Shown here: positions 46,068-56,690 of the stretch, piece after piece
How positions within the stretch are numbered: position 1 is the stretch's first letter
Layout: the number at the start of each line of letters is the position of its first letter
DNA from: Hysterangium stoloniferum
Lineage: Eukaryota > Basidiomycota > Agaricomycetes > Hysterangiales > Hysterangiaceae
NCBI GenBank assembly: GCA_015178975.1
Contig: WHVD01000044.1
Coordinates: 558,001 to 622,000 of the forward strand
Direction of reading: 5' to 3'
Length of the DNA stretch: 64,000 bases
Notes under the pieces: model-generated
Databases searched by the model: none
What the model was told of the DNA's origin: nothing
What the model saw: only the letters and a program-made list of their open reading frames with translations
Translations under genes and position numbers: made by a program

Positions 46068-46410
46068 CAAGTAAACTCTTGACTTCAGGGGTTCTAAGTC
46101 TATTTAGGCTGCCACTGATTAATATCAAATACTTAAATTATTTTACCTTGTAGTGAATTGAGTATTTGCACACTTTAATAAAGCATTGGACTCCTTTTTC
46201 GGAAAATAAGTATTAAAGTAAGGCTAATACATTACAATATTCAAGTAAACTCTTGACTTCAGGGGTTCTAAGTCTATTCAGGCTGCCACTGATTACTATC
46301 AAATTATTAAATTATTTTACCTTGCAGTGAATTGAGTATTTGCACATTTCGACAGAGCATTGGACCCCTTTTTCAGAAGATAGTATTAAAATAAGGCTAT
46401 TATATTACAA
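46068..46410. repeat. Tandem duplication of about 170 bp
   Basis: TTCAAGTAAACTCTTGACTT... occurs at 46068 and again at 46238 with a few differences, directly at the 3' end of the NLR gene. The NLR frame stops inside a repeat unit next to it (46400-46402). This suggests that this duplication or rearrangement trimmed the ankyrin domain. Confidence 0.75.
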
Positions 46411-49400
46411 AATCCTCCTGGACATTAGGATCAGCACCATGGGCAAGTAGTGCTTGGACCACATCCAAGTGACTCTTTTTTGCTGCACAGTGAAGTGCTG
46501 TCCTACAGAAATTCTCCTTGACATTGGGATCAGCACCATGGGCAAGTAATGCTTGGACAACATCCAAGTAACCATTTGCTGCTGCAAAGCAAAGTGCTGT
46601 CTCATTCCGATGCCCCTTGACATTGGGATCAGCACCATGGGCAAGTAGTGCTTGGACAACATCCAAGTGACCCCTGTCTGCTGCACAGCAAAGTCCTGTC
46701 CCATTCCAACCCCCTTTGACATTGGGATCAACACCATGGGCAAGTAGTGCCTGGATCACATCCAAGTGACCCACTGCTGCTGCACAGTAAAGTGCTGTCC
46801 CATTCTGACCCTGCTGGACATTGGGATCAGCACCATGGGCAAGTAGTGCTTGGACAACATCCGAGTGACCCTCTGCTGCTGCACAACCAAGTGCTGTCCC
46901 ATAGAAATCCTCCTGGACATTAAGATCAGCACCATGGGCAAGTAGTGCTTGGACCACATCCAAGTGACCCTTTGCTGCTGCACAGTGAAGTGCTGTCCTA
47001 CAGAAATTCCCCTGGACATTGGGATTAGCACTATGGGCAAGTAGTGCTTGGACAACATCCAAGTGACCCTTTGCTGCTGCAAAGCAAAGTGCTGTCCCAT
47101 TCCAACCCCCCTTGACATTGGGATCAGCACCATTGGCAAGTAGTGCTTGGACAACATCCAAGTGACCCTCTTCTGCTGCACAGCCAAGTGCTGTCCCATA
47201 GAAATCCTCCCAGACATTAAGATCAGCACCATGGGCAAGTAGTGCTTGGACCACATCCAAGTGACCCTTTGTTACGACCGGGCAAATCCCGCCGGACTCC
47301 GGGCACTAACTCATACGCCCCCACGCGCTACAAGCACCAATCGTCTGTTTATAGGATTTCCCGCCAGACTCCGTTACATCAAGACTCGTTACGTTCGACC
47401 TCATTAAGACACATATCAGTCACCGGACTTCCCCCGGACCCCGTCTCTGTCTATGTCCGTCTTCGTCCCACGCATCAGTCACCGGACCCGCTTAGAATCC
47501 CGTCACCGCTCTAATCGAGCCCCGTTCCCGTTTTAGTCAAATGACCTGTCACGATTTAGGACTCCGCTCCCGCTCCGTTTCCCGTTATGGGTTATGCTTT
47601 GTCACGATTCGGACTCCGCTCCGTTCCGTCCCGTTCCTAACACCAATTTGGTGTTTACTATTCCCGTTCTATGTTTTGCTCGTTTCGTCTCATTATTACT
47701 GGATTCGGTATGTCATGCATTCCACGGTCTATATAAACTGGCAGATGTTGTACATACAATCCAGTCAGAAAATTAGCTTAGATTCCCCCCAGTAATCTAA
47801 TACATTCTCCTCTCTAAAACCCTACTCTTATCAGACCGCTCGCACTAGTCGGAGCCCACGGGCTCCGGCGCATCTATCTCTCTCGACTATCTCGATTCAC
47901 AACTCTCGACTCACAACCTACGACTCACGACCCACGAACCCCCGCCCGGACTCCCCGGGATTCCCGTCTGCCTGTCTGAAATTGGACAACACGATCTAGC
48001 GAGGGCGCAGCCTATAAGCTGAAGCCAAGTCTTACCGGATATCCCGCGGGTTTCTCCAGAAACCCGGCCTGAGTGTGTATCCTAACACCCTTCGCTGCTG
48101 CACAGCAAAGGGCGGTCCCATTCCAACCCCCCTTGACATTGGGATCAACACCATGGGCAAGTAGTGCCTGGACTACATCCAAGTGACCCTTTGCTGCTGC
48201 ACAGCAAAGTGCTGTTCCATCCTGATCCCCCTTGACATTGGGATCAACACCATGGGCAAGTAGTGCTTGGACAACATCCAAGTGACCATTTGCTGCTGCA
48301 CAGCAAAGTGCTGTCCCATTCCAACCACCCTTGACATTGGGATCAACACCATGGGCAAGTAGTGCCTGGACCACATCCAAGTGACCCTTTGCTGCTGCAC
48401 AGCAAAGCACTGTCCCATCCTGACCCCCCTTGACATTGGGATCAACACCATGGGCAAGTAGTGCTTGGACAACATCCAAGTGACCATTTACTGCTGCACA
48501 GCAAAGTGCTGTCCCATCCTGACCCCCCTTGACATTGGGATCAACACCATGGGCAAGTAGTGCTTGGACAACATCCAAGTGACCATTTGCTGCTGCACAG
48601 CAAAGTGCTGTCCCATCCTGACCCCCCTTGACATTGAGATCAGCACCATGGGCAAGTAGTGCTTGGACAACATCCAAGTGACCATCTGCTGCTGCACAGC
48701 CAAGTGCTGCCCCATAGAAATCCTCCTGGACATTAAGATCAGCACCATGGGCAAGTAGTGCTTGGACCACATCCAAGTGACCCTTTGCTGCTGCACAGTG
48801 AAGTGCTGTCCTACAGAAATTCCCCTGGACATTGGGATTAGCACTATGGGCAAGTAGTTCTTGGACAACATCCAAGTGACCCTTTGCTGCTGCACAGCAA
48901 AGTGCTGTCCCATTCCAACCCCCCTTGAGATTGAGATGAGCACCATGGGCAAGTAGTGCTTGGACCACATCTAAGTGGTCCTGTGTTGCTGCACAGCCAA
49001 GTGCTGTCCCATAGAAACCACCCTGGACATTGTGATCAGCACCATGGGCAAGTAGTGCTTGGACCACATCTAAGTGGTCATGTGCTACTGCCCAGTCAAG
49101 TACTGTCCCATCCTGACCCCCCTTGGCATTGAGATCAGCACCATGGGCAAGTAGTGCCTGGACCACATCCAAGTGACCCTCTGCTGCTGCACAGTAAAGT
49201 GCTGTCCCATTCTGACCCTGCTGGACATTGGGATCAGCACCATGGGCAAGTAGTGCTTGGACAATATCCAAGTGACCATCTGCTGCTGCACAACCAAGTG
49301 CTATCCCATAGAAATCCTCTTGGACATTAAGATCAGCACCATGGGCAAGTAGTGTTTGGACAACATCCAAGTGACCATTTGCTGCTGCACAGCAAAGTGC

Positions 49401-50620
49401 TGTCCCATCCTGACCCCCCTTGACATTGGGATCAGCACCATGGGCAAGTAGTGCTTGGACAACATCCAAGTGACCCTGTGCTGCTGCACAGTCAAGTGCT
49501 GTCCCATTCTGACCCTGCTGGACATTGGGATCAGCACCATGGACAAGTAGTGCTTGGACAACATCTAATTCACCAACTGTTGCTGCACAACCAAGTGCTA
49601 TCTCATAGAAATACTCCTGGACATTAAGATCAGCACCATAGGCAAGTAGTGCTTGGACAACATCCAAGTGACCCTCTACTGCTGCAAAACCAAGTGCTAT
49701 CACATAGAAATCCTCCTGGACATTAAGATCAGCACCATGGGCAAGTAGTGTTTGAACAACATCCAAGTGACCATTTGCTGCTGCACAGCAAAGTGCTATC
49801 CCATCCTGACCCCCCTTGACATTGGGATCAACACCATGGGCAAGTAGTGCCTGGACCACATCCAAGTGACCCTTTGCTGCTGCTGCAAAGCAAAGTGCTG
49901 TCTGATTCCGATCCCCCTTGACATTGGGATCAGCACCATGGGCAAGTAGTGCTTGGACAACATCTAAGTGACCCCTGTCTGCTGCACAGCAAAGTCCTGT
50001 CCCATTCCAACCCCCCTTGACATTGGGATCAACACCATGGGCAAGTAGTGCTTGGACAATATCCAAGTGACCTTCTGTGACTGCACAGCAAAGTGCTGTC
50101 CCATCCTGGACATTAGGATCAGCACCATGGGCAAGTAGTGCTTGGACAACATCCAAGTGACCCTGTGCTGCTGCACAGCCAAGTGCTGTCCCATAGAAAC
50201 CCACCTGGACATTAGGATCAGCACCATGGGCAAGTAGTGCCTGGACCACATCCAAGTGACCTTTTGCTATTGCATAGCCAAGTGCTGTCCCATCTTGACC
50301 CCCCTGGACATTGGGATGGGCAAGTAGTGCTTGGACCACATCCAAGTGACCATGTGCTGCTGCATAACCAAGTGCAGTCCCATAGAAACCCCACTCCACA
50401 TTAGGATCAGCACCATGGGCAAGTAGTGTCTGGATTACATCTAAGTGCCTGTGTACTACTGCACAGCCAAGTGGTGCCCCATTGAAACCTCCCTGGATAT
50501 TGGGATCAGCACCATGGGCAAGTAGTGCTTGGACAACATCCAAGTGACCCTTTGCTGCTGCACAGCCAAGTGCTGTCCCATCCCAACCCCCCTTAACATT
50601 GGGATCAGCACCACTTTTTA
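46400..50620 (-). repeat. Ankyrin repeat array with block duplications
   Basis: Units of 33 residues centre on GHLDVVQALLAHGADPNV. Variation is concentrated in the loop after NV, which falls into a few recurring types (KGGWNG, KGGQDG, QEDFYG, QQGQNG, QGNFCR, KGDRNQ). The order QGNFCR then QEDFYG recurs in separate places (about 46990 and 48800), as does KGGWNGTGLCCAADRG followed by a KG-RN unit (about 46690 and 50000). Whole multi-repeat blocks have therefore been copied. The LTR1 at 47270-48087 splits the array. Confidence 0.9.
47270..48087 (+). mobile_element. Solo LTR, family LTR1, in the ankyrin exon
   Basis: 818 bp, TGTTACGACCGG...ATCCTAACA, with perfect duplication CCCTT (47265-47269 and 48088-48092). 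It is antisense to the NLR gene. CpG-rich, so a recent insertion. Confidence 0.95.
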
Positions 50621-51414
50621 ATAGCACTGTTAATACTCTGTATAATCTATAATTTGCAGCCATGACTAATTGTGGAATTGGCTGTTTCCCCCACATCTCC
50701 TGCTTCCAAAATTCATATTGCTGGCTTCCCTGTTCAAACAGTTTCATTATTAGATTGTGATACACTTCCAGTGGTTCACATCCACAGGCTTGTGCATGAG
50801 ACACCCATTGTGTGGCACTGTACCTTGCCAAGGGATGGTCATGCTCAAGATCTGTCTCATTTTTTATAAAACACATTAAGTTGTTTTGAAACTGAAGCAA
50901 ATAGATCAGACACATTTTTGTTATGTGACTGTGTGCCACCTGCTCCTCAAAATGAAGGTTAAGAGATGGTCCTCCTATAGATCCATCCATCATAAGATAC
51001 TCTTTCACTGAAAAATGTGCCAATTTGATTGTCTCTATGAAAATTAATACACTATTGCTTTTATTGTAGATAGAGCAATGCTCACCTTCTGACTGACAGA
51101 CAAGTCCAGCACAGATACCTAGAATATTTGTTGGATCATTGTATATAGCTCGGGAATTAAAGGGGGGCTTTGAGCCATCAATTATATAATCCATATTGAT
51201 TCCTGTAATTTGGGCCAATTCTCTGGCTTTCAGGGGCTGGAAAGAAAAGGCCAACCACTGTAAGAATTTCAATGCATTCTCTATATGTTTCTTGGGAATC
51301 TTAAGTATCATCTTCCTGTAACTTCCAAACAGCTCAGCTGGAAGTGTATTCAGCTGCTCTGACAGTTCCTCATCAGTATGGCATTTGGAGAGCTCTTCAA
51401 GTTGCAATGCTACC

Positions 51415-52252
51415 TGTTAGGATACACACACAGGCCGGGTTTCTGGAGAAACCCGCGGGATATCCGGTAGGACTTGGCTTCAGCTTATAGGCTGCGCCCT
51501 CGCTAGATCGTGTTGTCCAATTTCAAACGGACGGACGGGGATCCCGGGGAGTCCAGGCGGGGTTCATGGGTCATAGGTCGTAAGTCGGGTCGTGGGTCGT
51601 AAGTCGGAGGTCGTGGGTCGTGAGTCGAGTTGGTTGAGAGAGATAGATGCGCCGGAGCCCGTGGGCTCCGACTAGTGCGAGCGATGTGAATCAAGTAAGG
51701 TTTTAGAGCGGAAAATGTTATTAGATTACTGGGGGGAATCTAAGCTAATTTTCTGACTGGATTGTATGTACAACATCTGCCAGTTTATATAGACCATGGA
51801 GTGAATGACATACCAAATCCAGTAATGGCGAAACGAAACTAACAAAACATGAAACGGGAATAGTAAACACCAAATTGGTGTTAGGAATGGAACAGAACGG
51901 AGCGGAGTCCGAATCGTGACAAAGCATAACCCATAACGGGAAACGGAGCAGGAGCGGAGTCCTAAATCGTGACAGGTCATTTGACTAAAACGGGAATGGG
52001 GCTCAATTAGAGCGGTAACGGGATTCTAAGCGGGGACCGGTGACTGATGCGTGGGACGAAGACGGACATAGACAGAGATGGAGTCCGGGGGAAGTCCGGT
52101 GACTGATATGTGTCGTAATGAGGTCAAACGTAACGAGTCTTGACATAACGGAGTCCGGGCGGGAAATCCTATAAACAGACGATTGGTGCTTGTAGCGCGT
52201 GGGGGCGTATGGGTTAGTGCCCGGAGTCCGGCAGGATTGTCCAGTCGTAACA
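51415..52252 (-). mobile_element. Solo LTR, family LTR1, at the NACHT-ankyrin junction
   Basis: 838 bp with perfect duplication CTACC (51410-51414 and 52253-52257), in the same sense as the NLR gene. It lies 14 coding bases after the last intron. Reading through gives about 75 LTR-derived residues and then a stop, which would leave a hydrolase-NACHT protein without ankyrins. CpG-rich. Confidence 0.95.
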
Positions 52253-54428
52253 CTACCCATCTGAACCTGAAAAATAGTAGAATAAGTCAATGCTGGAGAT
52301 AGCCAAGTAAGAATATGTATATCACTTACATTCCTTCAGCATGATCATTCAGGGTCCTAAAGATATTATTGAGAAGATTTTCATCTCTTGAGGAAAACAT
52401 AGTCTTGGATTGCAATTTAGTATAAATATAGGTTGTAATATCATTATTGTCATGTTGTCTGTGCAGAATCAGGTGTTCTGGGCTTAGATTATCCAATTCT
52501 CTTTGAATAGATGCTTCTGGCCGAGTTGTTACTAGAATGTGTAGTCTTAAACTATTTTGACTCAGTAATTTGCTCAGCCATGTGATAACCTTTAGATATT
52601 CTGAGGATTCATCAAGGGTATCTAAAATGATGTACACCTGATTGAACATAGTGAGTAACTCACAAAGTGTCTTCTCAAGGCCTTTGAGAGATAGTTGTAT
52701 ACCATCTCTATAGATCTGAGAAAGAGACTTGGGAATATCAAAGCAGACTGAAGTTAGTTGTTTTATGAGAGATCTGAGTAAATAGTGATATGATTGAAAA
52801 GCTTCTTGTGAATCTCTGGAGTCAAAAAAGAAATAGGCAAGAGCTTGTGAGGAGTCATTTTCACAAACATTTTGAATGTCAACAATGATTGATGAACTGC
52901 AATTGTGTATGTTAAAATTTACCCAAACAAGTTGTTCAAAAGTGTCTTGCATAAACCCACCATGAGATTGTTTTTCCAGATCCAGCTGAGGATTAAGCAG
53001 TAAGACAGTGCAATCTATAAAAGTTACAAAACATACAGATACCATAGATCCAAAGGTATTGATCAACATCCTCTTTCCATTTCTTATACTGCATGCTATT
53101 GAGAAACCAAGCACCTGTATTTGCCATACACTGTTCTTGTGCTGCATCTAAGTTATCTGATGGATCTGGGGCAGATAGCCAGTTATAAATATTTTGACGG
53201 TCCCTCTCAGTCTCTGAAGGGGTTAATGTTACTTCAATAGACCCTCCCGGATGTTAAAAACAATACCTGGATTTTTGAAAAATTGATTTTGTCTGCCCAA
53301 AGATACACAGTGCTTCTCCCAATTTGTAAGAATAGCAAATGATGCCTTTTCAACCATTTGCAGTAAACACTGCATGAGAACATCATATTCATTATCATCG
53401 CGTGATGTAAACTGTGCCAGTCCCATATGTGTCTTGTGGATTGCAAGAGCTTGGGTATTAATAGCTCCCTGAACAACAGCAGAGAAGGCGGGAACATGCT
53501 TCAGAATGATAGAGATAAAGCTTTAAAAAAATCATCGGACCACAAAAAACCACAAAAAAACTACTTACATCCATCGACGAGCCATCTGACGCAGTACCAT
53601 ATGTCGCATAACAAAAAACAGTGTGATATCTACCACTGATGGCATTATATTGAGCTATCTGTTGCTGTAGGGTCTCAGAATGCAAGCCCAAGTGCTTTGT
53701 GATTAGATCACCGGTCTGGATGGTAGTCGAAAGAGATCTGAAGAGGGATTTGGTCCAGCTTGTAAGATCAACACCCTGGTGAGGTGTCCCCAAGTAGATG
53801 ATACCATAAGACGATACTTCAACAGCTTTGTGTGAGGGTAGATGCTTGTTATGGGTTGTATGGGCATGTATAAGAGCCTTACATGGACAGGTAAGCTGTG
53901 GCAGACTAGTCGTTTAAGGAGTGACATACATTTTTCAGCATGATACCTCCAAAACTATGTGCAATGAATATCAGTGGCCGCTTCTACAAGTTATGAGGTC
54001 GTCAAGTACAACCCATGCAGCATGAATCGTAAATAGCATACATCACTCTTCGTGTGAATTCTAAAATTCGACAGTTTCCCAACGAAGTCAGTTGATAAGT
54101 CATACAAAGTTTGACTGGACCTATTCTCGCTGTGGGTACGCGCATCATAGCCATATGTCAGAATCCTTGCAGTAGGAAGTGCTTCCGGCAACAGATCTCG
54201 AAGCCAAAGAACACCATTGGGAGCTGTGAAGGACGCCTCACGATGTCCGTCGAGGCCATGGATGGCGACAATGCTAGATGTGGGACCTGTGACGGTTGTA
54301 CGAATTGATTTCGCTCAAATGACTTACTCAACGATGGGAGAATCCCCTCCATCCACAAGTACTTTCACCCCGAACTGGGATCTATCCTTGGGTAGGATAT
54401 TTGAAGAAGTTGAGAGAACAGTAGTCAT

Positions 54429-55069
54429 ATTTAACGGTAATCGAAGCGTAATCGATGATTGTAAGAGCGTTGATTGATGGCGCCTAACAAGTTATCACAG
54501 TCACTTCGTACTGTTCAATGGATAACGAGCATCAGTCTTTTGCACCCTCAGACAGCATGAGCATTATTTTGCGTAGGCCGAATAACTGTAAATTTATCTC
54601 GGAGCGTAAGTTGGTTTTCTATCCCTGGCGACTCGATCACTAGAAGGCCCCTAAAGCGCGGAGTGTGGGAGTAGTGGCCTGGAACAGTTAGTTTGTTTTA
54701 TGTGTACTACCGCTTATACTGGCAATGGACACTGTCTTTCCGCTACATCAATAATATTCGATATCCGTGCAATCTTGCCTTTTTGCGCCCCTCGGATCAC
54801 TTCAATTTGATCAATGCTTATTCTTTGGGGGTGACAAATAAACAACAAAGTTGGCCGGAGCCAACTAACATCGGCAACGACTACTAATATTCCGTATTCC
54901 CTCTTCAGAATATAAATATAAATTACTTCTTGAATTCATTGCATTCATATTCGTGATCGTGTTTCTGACACAAACGTACAATCCATTCTGGGCATTAAGA
55001 AACCTTCGCCCGTACAGAAAGAAGCCTACAAAGTCACCTCCGGCCTTGAACGAACCTGAATAAGTTTAA
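54429..55069. other. Intergenic region upstream of the NLR gene
   Basis: Presumed promoter of the NLR gene and downstream flank of the fimbrin remnant (both minus). No clear TATA box or other element was recognised. Confidence 0.4.
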
Positions 55070-56690
55070 TTAAGCACGACCGAGACTCACCAAACTGCCG
55101 ACATGTGTTAAAATCTAAAGAGAAAGTGAGTGATAGGCTTAGTACTTGCACTCGCACCATCGAGTACGTACCAGTCGTGGTCTGACATCTACAATATCCT
55201 CGGGGACAAGGAAAATAAGTGCTTCCATCTTACGCGCAATGGATATTGCTAATTCGGTCAGCCAAAACGACTCGTCAAGTCGATCGTGTCGACTGTAAAA
55301 AAATTTATCTCACCATTCTGTCTGCACTCCTCGTAATCACCATTCTCACTAACGTTCGACACCATGCTGAAATCAACGATGCCAGGTTGCATACTATCAA
55401 GAAGCTCAAGGAAGAATACACCGATAGTGATCGATGGGTCCTTGAATGATCGAATCGGCTTCACCGAAGGTTTGTGCTTTTGCGCGGTAGTGTTGGCCCA
55501 CTTAAGCATGTGTCGGAGCATTTCGTTCCAGAGAGACTAGAGAGCGTGTGCGTGATGTTCAGTCTGTCACCGAAATAAGCCTGATAGAAGTCACAAGGAA
55601 GGAAGGAAGTAACACACCGCATGAGCTGCCATACAAGTCCTAAAACCAAAGTTCTTGTCCCATCGACAATATCTGCACCCTGAACACCAACCATATGTAA
55701 CTTATTTTGACTCGCAAGGTCAACGGCATAATTGGTGTTCTCGACAGCTTTGAAGCATGCTAATCCTGGCCGGCCAGCCGCAACTTCATCCTCCTCCTCT
55801 CCCTCGGCAGGGATGACAAATCCAGGTGTATTGGCCCCCACGGCCTTGGCTTTGTTAACACAGCGCCATACCACGCTGCCCGGGATAATATTACCAAACG
55901 CTTGCAGAATGATAAGGCTGTCTTTGAGGTTTTCGAACAGGTTATAGACGGCAGGGTCCACGTCCAATGAGTTAGCCATAGGGTGAAGACACGCGCTTCA
56001 CGGTCGCCTTCGGCGTCAAAGTCCTCGATGACACCGTAGTCCTTTGCCTCCTGCTCATCGAGAGGCTCGAGACCAGGATGATTGTTGAACAAGTTTGCGA
56101 CAAAGGCAAGGTTAAGACGGGGATTGCCGGATAGCAATGATGGGACAGTTAAGTATTTCCGGCATCCAATCGTATCTGCGTCTTGTAAAGCCTGGACGGA
56201 AAAGTTAATATTTGTGGTGATGATCGCAAGACATAAGAAGCGGCACGCTAACGAAAATCACGAGGTTGAAGAGGGGTACGAGAGCACTGTTCTGGTGTAA
56301 GTTGGTTAAGGAGAACCGTGTAATTCTCTCCGTCGTTGACGTCTTTGCTAAAATTGTTGACCCTGAAAGAAAAAATAAACATCATCCTTAACGGAATAAG
56401 AATAATTTGACTTGCCTCCTATACCAGCCTGCAGCCTTCAAATGATAGTTAAACCATCTAATGAGAAACTGGTCTAGAGTCAATCGTAAAAGATCTTCAA
56501 TAATCTCGCCGTCTTCGCAGAGACGCTACAGTTCGGGGTGAATCTTTGTCCACACGAACCAGCAATCCATGTCTAGTGATCTGCCATATTAACCCCAAAA
56601 TTAAGTCCTCTTTACCCTCGGAAATGCTGAGCTTCCAATGTTTACGACGGAACATGCATGCTTCAACGAGGCTCAATGTTTTAATCGAGA
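55070..56690 (-). pseudogene. SAC6: Fimbrin/plastin (actin-bundling) gene, 5'-truncated and decayed
   Basis: Minus-strand exons encode the later calponin-homology domains: VNNFSKDVNDGENYTVLLNQ, TIGCRKYLTVPSLLSGNPRL, NLAFVANLFNNHPGLEPLDE, the block starting YNLFENLKDSLIILQAFGN, KAVENTNYAVDLASQ, QGADIVDGTRTLVLGLVWQL, RSFKDPSITIGVFFLELLDS, SISIARKM-type sequence, then EALIFLVPEDIVDVRPRL and a stop at 55070. Introns are about 53-75 bp. One at 56363-56415 is GC-AG (GCAAGT...TTTCAG). Upstream, KEDLILGLIWQITRHGLL is still readable, but two frame changes and a TAG in HPEL-stop-RL break it. The EF-hands and first CH region are absent. Fimbrin cross-links F-actin at cortical patches. The gene symbol is by family, as the yeast homologue. 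Confidence 0.8.

Larger units (their letters stand above)
46400..54428 (-). pseudogene. NLR gene: serine hydrolase - NACHT - ankyrin repeats, broken by two solo LTRs
   Basis: Exons (minus): 54428-54328, 54273-54042, 53983-53930, 53877-53569, 53498-53267, 53213-53043, 52985-52961, 52896-52330, 52266 onward. All eight introns are GT-AG and 52-70 bp, and phases agree throughout. The ATG at 54428 begins MTTVLSTSS. Residues 34-290 form an alpha/beta hydrolase (DUF676-like): VDIVAIHGLDGHRE, IFIAHSFGG (Ser near 121) and YLGTPHQG. NACHT follows, with Walker A AGSGKT (about 369), Walker B VYIILDTLDE (about 465), ILVTTRPE, and MFRWVALQLEEL after the last intron. Then about 33 ankyrin repeats follow. 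Such NLRs act in fungal non-self recognition and regulated cell death (family knowledge). Solo LTRs at 51415 and 47270 interrupt the last exon, but the frame joins exactly once they and one target copy are ignored. The last repeat is cut by TAA at 46402. Confidence 0.9.

Noticed and set aside
47242-47795. Open frames in LTR1 copies (Arg/Pro/Ser-rich, also at 4532, 14486, 36435, 51415)
   Set aside because: They are non-coding LTR sequence. The frames differ between copies and have no start context.
46400-50620. CRISPR-like regular spacing
   Set aside because: The regularity comes from contiguous 99-bp ankyrin codon units, not repeats separated by unique spacers, and the organism is eukaryotic.
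53229-53426. Apparent frameshift in the NLR between the hydrolase and NACHT parts
   Set aside because: A 53-bp GT-AG intron (53214-53266, with CATTAAC) joins the two frames exactly, so no frameshift is needed.
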